Of a stretch of DNA of 13,515 nt, positions 7,020-13,515 are shown piece by piece. This stretch comes from Discostella pseudostelligera. Taxonomy: Eukaryota; Bacillariophyta; Thalassiosirophyceae; Thalassiosirales; Thalassiosiraceae. The notes beneath the pieces were generated by a model that was given only the letters and a program-made list of their open reading frames with translations, did no database searches and had not been told where the DNA came from. Numbering within the stretch: the stretch's first letter is position 1; the number at the start of each line of letters is the position of its first letter. A program made the translations under genes and the position numbers. Location: positions 1 to 13,515 of the forward strand of contig JALLBK010000994.1 of assembly GCA_036940085.1 (NCBI GenBank), read 5' to 3'.

Positions 7020-7346
7020 ATATCGAACAATATCACAATGATGAATATCGTGAGTGCGGTTCATCCCGACAACTGAGCTTATGGCACATGACAATCATGG
7101 ACAACAAATGTTTTGTATGAAGAAGCCAGTACAATAAGGTGGACAGTTGTGAAAAATTTCCACTAACGAATAATGAATGTAACTAATGTGTGCATTCAAT
7201 CTTATTGTTCAATAGTATCATTTGATTGGGCGCTTGACGAGGATGACGGCCTTTGAGATCGAGGTTGAGGATGCATGGTGTAGTGCTAGTGCGGCGTGGA
7301 AGTGGTAAGGCGCGCCAAATTATTTGACCGTCCGCCCGTCGACCGG

Positions 7347-7353
7347 TATTTAA
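7347..7353 (+). promoter_or_regulatory. TATA-like element before TRAPPC11
   Basis: TATTTAA sits 114 bp before the main ATG and 38 bp before the upstream ORF. A start site 25-32 bp downstream would fall near 7375-7385, leaving a very short leader before the upstream ORF. It is a single motif match. Confidence 0.3.
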
Positions 7354-7384
7354 CCCTCTCTCTTGGTGATAAAAGATCTCAACC

Positions 7385-7414
7385 ATGGCGCTGCCGCCGA
7401 CCATGATCCATTAG
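7385..7414 (+). promoter_or_regulatory. Upstream ORF (9 codons) in TRAPPC11 leader
   Basis: AACCATGGCG has A at -3 and G at +4, a stronger start context than the main ATG. It encodes MALPPTMIH followed by TAG at 7412-7414 and is out of frame with the main ORF, whose ATG is 46 bp further on. If transcribed it should lower translation of TRAPPC11, allowing reinitiation. It depends on the unmapped transcription start. Confidence 0.45.
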
Positions 7415-7460
7415 TAGCGCCACCTCCCCTACGCCGTCGTAGGCAACCATCTGTAATAAT

Positions 7461-10400
7461 ATGAAGTCATTCCAAAGCCCCTCGGCAGCAACCGCACCCA
7501 AAATCAACAGCGCGGTGGTTCTGCGTCCTGTCGTCTTTGTCGTGGATGCCACGCAATCGTCATCACCCGCGGCAGCAGCGGCGGCGGCGGCAGCGGGAAG
7601 CAATAGCAATACTATTCGCCTCAGCGATGGCTCCGATGAACCTTTTGACGTACGACGATCTTCCTCCATCACTACTTCCTCTGCTTCTACTGAGGAAGAC
7701 AATTTATTTGAAACTTTCTTGGTGGCATTGAAGGGCAAGATTCCAGGGGGAGCGGCGGGCAGCAACAATAACACCCCCTCAGCTGCAGAAGCTGCAGCTG
7801 CAACGGATGAAGACATTTCATTGGCGCCAAGTTTTGCTAGCAGCAGTGGTGGCGGTCCACTCAATTCTCCCACTCGATTAGGAGCCGGAGCCTGTGATGG
7901 CGATGGTGATGGTGATGGCGATGGTGACGATGGGTTATTAGATAACGATGCTCAATTTTCTTCACCTGGCATTGCACGATTTCTATCATTGCCATTTACG
8001 CGCAATATGCATGTTGGTCGATGGAAGGCCACGTCACCACGAAAACGCAACAACAACACCACTGGCGATGAATTACCCATGGGCAACGACGAGGATGTGA
8101 ATGCTGCTGCCCATGTCCCCATGATGACCGCACGTGCCCTAGTGCAAGATATGGAAGATGATCCCGATATTGATGATGGAAATGCAATTCACTCTTCTTC
8201 ATCCACTGCGGCAGCGGCTGCATCGTCTTCAGCATTCAATTCTTATTCGAAGAACAATCCACCTGTCCACTTCATATCGAAACGTGCACGTATTGTTTCT
8301 GTATCGAGTAGACATGCCTTTCCACCATCGAAATTCCCACGGGGGAAATTAGAATCCAATGCCACCTCCTCCTCATCTGCTTCCTACAATTCCGGAGGAC
8401 GAATGGTATTGTCCACCACCACCATGATGCTCGGTGAAAAACCACCTCCTGGCAGTGGCGGCGGTAGTAGCAACAGTGCTTGGGTTTCATCGTATGAAAT
8501 CCAAAACGAAGGCATTTTGCCCTCGGGATGGATGGAAAAGCATGCACGTGCCTTGCCTTCGGGAATTATTGTGGTGACGACGCTGGTACTTAATTGGAAC
8601 GACGATGATATGGGACATCAACAGCCATCACAGCAGCAGCAGCAGCAGCAGTCGATTAGTCATGCCGTGCGCACCTTGGAGAAACTACGGGCCACACTTG
8701 CCGAGAAACGAATTACACCATTACATCTCGTGTGTCTCCTAAAAGTTGGCAGTGGTAGTAGTACTCCTTCGTCGGCGTCTTCTCCCACGGCACGCATACA
8801 AAACAAAATGGATGTCCTTCGGGAGAAGATATGTCAGGAATGTGGATTACCTCAAAGTCAAGTGTTTTTGATAAAGCTACCGCATGATTTACAACCGGAT
8901 GAGTTTGAGAGTGGAATATTGCGAAGTCCCTACAACAATAACAACAGCTCTGAAAATCCATCATCGTCCAATGTCAATATAAATTCTGAAACGATACTAA
9001 TGAGTCCACTCCTACGCCAACTCGATCGATCATTACGTGACACTTCGGCATCGTACTATTCGCGTCTCGCTGAGGCACAAGAACGCAAGTTATTGCTATG
9101 GCGGAATCGATTTCATACCACGAATGCATCGTTTGAATTGAATACATTATTGGCGGCGATGCGATGTGCAAGATATTCTATCAAGGTTGGGACATTGCGG
9201 GAGATGCAATTGAGGACTGGTGTAGGATTTCTTGGTGCAACATCAGCAGCAGGTGGTGGCGGAGGAGGAGGGGAAACACGATGGACGGACAAATCATCAC
9301 TGGCAATGAGCCATTACGAAGAGGCATACCGATGGTTGGTGGAATTGCATCAGAGGGCGATTTCGTGGAGGGCCATATCGATGGCAGTATCGTCCGCGGG
9401 CATGGGAGTAGGAGTAGGAGTAGGAGTAGGGGTTGGGAAGGGAGCACCCACCTATCCAAGTCCTGCCCCCAAAACACCGGGAGGGAAGACATATTCCATG
9501 GAGGATATCAATTCCCCTACATTTTCTGAGTCTCCCGGGGGTGGGATTGGAGTCGAGCTCTCATTGCCGGGGAGCGAGATGTACCCCGCACCACCGCCGC
9601 CTTCGTTGACTGGAGCCACACCACCCACGAGGCGAGATAGTCCTGCCTTAACGTCCAAGAAGGGATATGTTGCTTCCGAGAATATTGCATTCTTCGCGTC
9701 CTTGTGGGAACAATGTCGTACCGTGGCTAGCATTATTAATGTCAAGCTTTTGCGCTCTACTACTACCACCACCACAGCAGCAAAAGGTGTTGGTGTATTG
9801 TTCGGAACTGAGGCTGAAGAACAGTGGAATCGTCATCGAGCAATCTTCCTATCGAACCCTCAGGGTATACCAGGATTTCAACACAATCGGAACGATGACT
9901 TCTTCGGCCCGGTATGGCATCGGAGTTTATATGCCATGGAGGAATTACTGACCTATTCGTGTGTCACCGAGGGACGATGGCGCCGTGCGTTGGAAATGCA
10001 TGTCGCGGGCACTACGGTCGCTGACAGGAACAATACCGAGGAGACAACAGCACGCACCACCACGATGGCTTTATCACCATCGTTCCATCTTCCCGGAGCT
10101 CCGTGGAAGGCATACGGAGAACTTTGTGAGGCAGTATTGGGCCTGCGAAGAGTGGTTTTAATTGAATTAAAAAGTGGTGGGCGCTTTCACAATTGGCTGC
10201 CATCGTCGTCGGCTGTTTCAAGTCGGCGAAAGTTTGTTGGTTCTGTTGCATTGGGATCCAGTGGTTTTGGCACCATGTCATGGAGGTTTGAGAGCGTATC
10301 TAAGCGTGATCATAGAGGTGAGAATATGAGTGTAGTAGTCATGTTGAACATTTCATTTCGAGTCATCATCCTAATGGGTGACTTGTTTCACAGCAATGGC

Positions 10401-13290
10401 ACTGGATTATGTATTGCATGCGCTTGATTTGCTAGATATGCACCTCTCCCACTACGGTAAAACATCCTCTGAAAGCGCACTTTCATCATCTCCTGCCAGC
10501 GAGGTACAACAACCGAAGTCATCGGCGCGCTTACACTATCTTGCCGCGAGGCTATTCATGAGCATTGACGATCCATTGGGGGCGTCGGTACATCTAAAAA
10601 TTGCATCGTCCCAGACGAACTCGTGGCCATCACTGCAAGTCTCGATTCAACGGGCGTTGCTTTCTTGCGCCGATCGCCATGGATCCTTAACAACGGAAGA
10701 TGAACCTCCGTCATCCAATTCGGTTCTTCCCAACGCGATAGATGTAAAGGATGCTTGCATTGAGATCTTGCTTCAGCCTGAAAAATGCAATATGCTCTCT
10801 CCGAATGAAACGAACAACGTTAAAGAGAAGGCTTGGGCAAATAAGCCTGCATCTTTCACGAATAGGACGTCAACGAGAGAGGTACTGTGGACGCAATATG
10901 ATACGTCGAATACCGAGTCTCCTTTCGAGTTCGGTGTATCATTTTTCGAATCAACGCATGCAACATCTGGTGACTCTGTCTCTGCATGTGTTTCTATTAA
11001 ATCGTCTCTCAATTTCCCGGTGATCATAAAATCCATTCAACTCATTACGTCATCTGGGTTGTACGAAGTGCCAAACCTGGACTGCTGCACGGCTGAGAAA
11101 TCGCTGCATCGGTTTTTGCGAGAACCAATACCCGCCAACAATGATGCATCCGTTCAAGGAGTTTCATTCAAACCCAATGATCTCAAATTCTTCTTGACTG
11201 AACTTTCGCTTCCATCAAATTTATCTGACGTTTTAGTAGGAGACACTTCTTCGGACATCTCCAAGTTCACACCTAAGAATTGTCGCTTGAACAACATGGG
11301 CTTTTCTCATGCAGGTAATTACTTGATACTGCCAATTACTCCTCGTTCATTCTCTGCTCATAATTTCACTTCGACTTGTCTCTTTCTTCACAGCGGGTAA
11401 CATCTGCGAATCAAGGACAGAAAAATGTGATGAACAGAATACAACCATCGATGATAAGCCTGTACCAATATCCAGTATATCAAAAGCCTCGTCGTCATTC
11501 CTCGGTGGAATTCCGTTGGTGTGCAGTGGAGTTGTCTTGTCATTGAAACATGTTGAAAGTGACTTGCCAATAAAGCTCCAGATTGAACGCCCCGGTCTTT
11601 TCACTCCACTCTTCCGGTCGGGTGCACTCAAGTTTCTTATGGAAGAGAGCAACTATACATCTCATTCTTGGTCGCGTCCTGCCCATCACCCTTTATGTCT
11701 TGGGCCCCGCATCCTTCGTGTTCTTGGCCCTCGACCGCAAATGCACGTGACAAATTTGACGTGCCCGCTGACAGACAACAAACTTGTGAAGGGAACTGTA
11801 AACCGCATCATCTTTCGTTTAGATGCTGGCAAGGACGAAGACTGCTTGGATCTGAGAGTTAAGCTGAAGAGCACGAGCTCGAAAAAGCAGGCACCGTCAA
11901 ATGAGTTAGCGCATGATTCTTCTGGTGCTGGTGAGTCGAGTGACGGCGAGCGTCATCAGTGGACAATCTTTGTGTGCAAGGCAGTCGATCCAAACGTACA
12001 AAATATCACGGAGAATGGTGTAGCTCTCCCCGTCGGCTGGGAGCCTCGAAAGGATATCGGTTCGGACGATTATCATGACGCGACAACGTCAATATCACCT
12101 CATCTCGGCGCAGGAAAATCCCTTCATTTTTCTCTTGACGTTTTCCATCCATCGGATCCACCATTTTCATCCTCGGACACGTTTATAACATCCTACGAAG
12201 CCACTTTCCTTTACAGACAGGCCCGTGTTGGCAAACGAGCAAATCCACCAAATGACGTAGGCGATCAAGTCATGGTCATTGAAAGCGGATTATTTGAATG
12301 GATATCCCCATTTGCGGTTGAGTTCTCCCAGATAAATGGTATAATGAAACCTTTTCCCTGTGGAATCCACCATGCATCAAATATGGTATCACAAACTGAT
12401 CAGGTGCCGATGTCAGCTGTGGGTGCTGAATCAGTATCGGCCGATGGCGAACGTATCCAGATGAGATTTTCACTTGGAGTAAAAGCGCTTGGATCTCAAA
12501 TTGCTGCAAATATACTGCGTGTATCAAATGAGGTGAGACCCCGCTGTCTGTTTCTTTTTGTTCCCAACACCAATTATTCAATATTCTGCCATGATTATTG
12601 ATTCCACTTTCGAATCAGAAGGAGACAAATGAAAACCAGAAAGAACTATATTCGGCTGGCGTCGGCATTTTGTCTAATCATCTGAAACAGGGCTCCAAGC
12701 TTTCCTTGAGTTACTCTGTATTGGCGCAGAAAGATATTGAAAGTGGCAGCGAGTATGATTCTATTCCACTAGGTGTAATAAGTGTCGATTGGAAACCAGC
12801 AAGTCTTTCACTTCCGGAAGGCTCGGCCCCAATAATCAATGATGATGGGTTTGGGCCAGCCCACGGTCCTCTGCCATTATCCAAACAAACCCGAATGATT
12901 TTCCATGGGCCGCAATGCAAAGTTTTGGATTCACCGTTTATGGCCAAACTTCTCAAGTGTCCAGCCACACCAAAGGTAGGCACTCCTTTTTGCATCTCAT
13001 ACCTCGTAACAAACAAGAGTGCAAAGAGTCAGAAAGTGGTAGTGCATTTGAATGATGAGAAAGTTGAAAATGCATTTTCCCAACCCGGACCTCAACTTCT
13101 TGGAACTGGAAAATTAAAGGAAGAGGTGGAGATGGCTCCGTTTGAAGAGAAAGTATTCTCGTTTACTTTTATCAGCATGTTAGCTGGCAAAGTGTTGCGC
13201 CCATCACTCAATGTATCCAGCAGTCGGCACCAGACTTGGGTTGTAAACGAGACTCTACTGAGTCCCCGTTACTTGTTTGTAATGCCATAA
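7461..13290 (+). CDS. TRAPPC11: TRAPPC11 homologue (foie gras / gryzun domains), four exons, strongly expanded
   Basis: join(7461..10317, 10394..11314, 11394..12532, 12619..13290), 1862 residues, TAA stop; human TRAPPC11 is about 1130. TRAPPC11 is a subunit of TRAPPIII-type tethering complexes acting in ER-Golgi traffic and autophagy. The start is supported by VVLRPVVFVVDA (19-30), the equivalent of the family's first strand. After a low-complexity insertion of about 310 residues comes ILPSGWMEKH (352-361) with VLNWND (376-381), then helices around EKICQECGLP (455-464). The foie gras region includes SYYSRLAEAQERK (531-543), ALL-type helices (560-580), LAMSHYEEAYRWLVEL (614-629), IAFFASLWEQC (742-752) and PWKAYGELCEAVLGL (881-895). 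Exon 2 supplies ALDYVLHALDLL (954-965) and TPR-like helices. Exons 3-4 carry the beta-rich gryzun part, with RILRVLGPRP and, near the end, LAGKVLRPSLNV and PRYLFVMP, matching the TRAPPC11 C-terminus. Inserts include Ala9, Gly-Asp repeats, Gln7, Gly8 and (GV)5. All splice junctions keep frame. The assignment is strong; exact insert borders are approximate. Confidence 0.9.
7569..7595 (+). repeat. GCN repeat coding Ala9 in TRAPPC11
   Basis: Nine alanine codons (mostly GCG and GCA) code residues 37-45, at the start of the long N-terminal insertion. Confidence 0.8.
7896..7931 (+). repeat. GATGGY hexanucleotide repeat (Asp-Gly) in TRAPPC11
   Basis: Five GATGGY units (7896-7925) followed by GACGAT code an alternating Asp-Gly stretch (residues 146-157) in the N-terminal insertion. 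Confidence 0.85.
8631..8651 (+). repeat. CAG x7 repeat coding Gln7 in TRAPPC11
   Basis: Seven uninterrupted CAG codons code residues 391-397, between the N-W-N-D block and the following helix. A pure tract suggests recent slippage and likely strain variation. Confidence 0.9.
9405..9437 (+). repeat. GGAGTA tandem repeat coding (Gly-Val)n in TRAPPC11
   Basis: Four perfect GGAGTA units (9405-9428) then GGGGTTGGG. It codes (GV)5 inside the insertion at about residues 645-735. The spaced GG/GGGG runs could form a two-tetrad G-quadruplex on the coding strand. Confidence 0.85.
10318..10393 (+). other. Intron 1 of TRAPPC11 (76 bp, phase 1)
   Basis: The donor is GTGAGA and the acceptor TTTCACAG. Joins KRDHR to AMALDYVLHAL. 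Retention would end the protein at 10425-10427 after about 988 residues. Confidence 0.85.
11315..11393 (+). other. Intron 2 of TRAPPC11 (79 bp, phase 1)
   Basis: The donor is GTAATT and the acceptor CTTCACAG with a pyrimidine-rich tract before it. Joins GFSHA to AGNICES in a single frame. Retention stops at 11398-11400. Confidence 0.8.
12533..12618 (+). other. Intron 3 of TRAPPC11 (86 bp, phase 0)
   Basis: The donor is GTGAGA and the acceptor CGAATCAG. Joins LRVSNE to KETNENQ. Retention stops at 12599-12601. Confidence 0.85.
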
Positions 13291-13515
13291 ACAACTTTAC
13301 TCTTCACCTAGGTCAAATAGAAAAGATTTACTGAATACTCTCTCTCTACTCTCTCTCTCTTTTCCTCTCATCAATTGACTTCCATGTGTTTGCATTTCGG
13401 AAGTGTTTGGGGTCAAGGGAGGTCAATGCGAGGTCAAATTCAAATCCAATACCTAGCAAGCCAATCAAGTGCACCACTGGACCTAGGTTCTTACTCGGCG
13501 AGGCCCATGCTCCGC
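13291..13515. other. 3' flank of TRAPPC11, no gene recognised
   Basis: 225 bp with no ORF of note. It holds a CT-rich tract (13338-13369) and GGTCAA at 13311, 13411, 13421 and 13432. I see nothing else that can be supported; the window may end within the flank of another gene. Confidence 0.5.
13338..13369 (+). repeat. CT-rich microsatellite
   Basis: Interrupted (CT)n tract about 50 bp after the TRAPPC11 stop, broken by TA and TTTTCC. Likely in the 3' UTR or flank. Confidence 0.7.

Larger units (their letters stand above)
7020..7460. promoter_or_regulatory. Intergenic region and TRAPPC11 promoter/leader
   Basis: 441 bp. The first part is AT-rich 3' flank of the carrier gene. Toward the next gene there is GGCGCGCCAAAT at 7309-7320 (minus strand ATTTGGCGCGCC, E2F-like), a TATA-like TATTTAA at 7347-7353, and an upstream ORF at 7385-7414. 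A minus-strand frame with 73 codons (7183-7404) has no family features and is not called. Confidence 0.5.

Noticed and set aside
7183..7404. 73-codon minus-strand ORF in the TRAPPC11 promoter
   Set aside because: No motif and no homology recognised; it overlaps promoter-like sequence.
7379..7873. 164-codon minus-strand ORF opposite the TRAPPC11 5' end
   Set aside because: It is Ala/Leu-rich and mirrors the repeat-coded Ala, Ser and Asn tracts on the plus strand. The plus frame carries the TRAPPC11 N-terminal strand and continues for 952 codons.
9164..9529. Plus-strand ORF with SRSRSR stretch (splicing-factor-like)
   Set aside because: It is the GGAGTA repeat of TRAPPC11 read in another frame, and the remainder has no domain.
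1..13515. Possible gene cluster or novel multi-gene system
   Set aside because: The genes have unrelated, widely conserved eukaryotic functions, alternate in strand, and show no transposon, CRISPR, toxin-antitoxin or biosynthetic hallmark.

Overview
The window looks like nuclear DNA of a photosynthetic stramenopile, most likely a diatom. Three things point there. (1) Two minus-strand genes encode an ER signal peptide followed directly by an Ala|Phe cleavage motif (KA|FVAAP and ATA|FQN), the bipartite plastid-targeting signature of diatoms and related algae with secondary plastids. (2) Genes are dense and carry few, short GT-AG introns (76-138 bp). (3) Conserved eukaryotic proteins are padded with long Ser, Thr, Asp, Gly, Ala and Gln runs. 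The species cannot be named from the sequence alone. No mobile element, tRNA, rRNA or CRISPR array was seen.

Layout, left to right. <2-671 (+): 3' part of a histidine phosphatase (phosphoglycerate-mutase-like) gene with one intron; the N-terminal half lies outside the window. 767-1606 (-): a plastid-targeted protein of uncertain, possibly HHL1/DUF6523-like, family. 1919-2911 (-): an Rlp7/RPL7L1-like ribosome-biogenesis protein of the uL30 fold. 3160-4494 (+): a PHYHD1-like phytanoyl-CoA dioxygenase family enzyme, divergent from the Rlp7 gene across about 250 bp that hold two E2F-like motifs. 4647-5492 (-): a plastid fibrillin (PAP) with a plastid presequence. 5930-7019 (+): a three-exon mitochondrial-carrier-family (SLC25) protein with unusual signature motifs, divergent from the fibrillin gene across about 440 bp that hold a cluster of TGACGT-type (bZIP/CRE-like) sites. 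7461-13290 (+): a four-exon, 1862-residue TRAPPC11 homologue, much longer than the human protein because of low-complexity insertions. 13291-13515: no gene recognised; a CT-rich tract and repeated GGTCAA words.

The genes are unrelated housekeeping or organelle functions (plastid proteins, nucleolar ribosome assembly, a 2-oxoglutarate dioxygenase, a membrane carrier, a trafficking tether). They do not form a pathway or an operon-like system. Possible co-regulation is limited to the two divergent promoters. I found no convincing evidence of a wholly new multi-gene system. The points most worth a second look are the CRE-like cluster between a plastid gene and a carrier gene, the non-canonical carrier motifs, the TRAPPC11 upstream ORF and insertions, and the plastid protein that I could not assign firmly.
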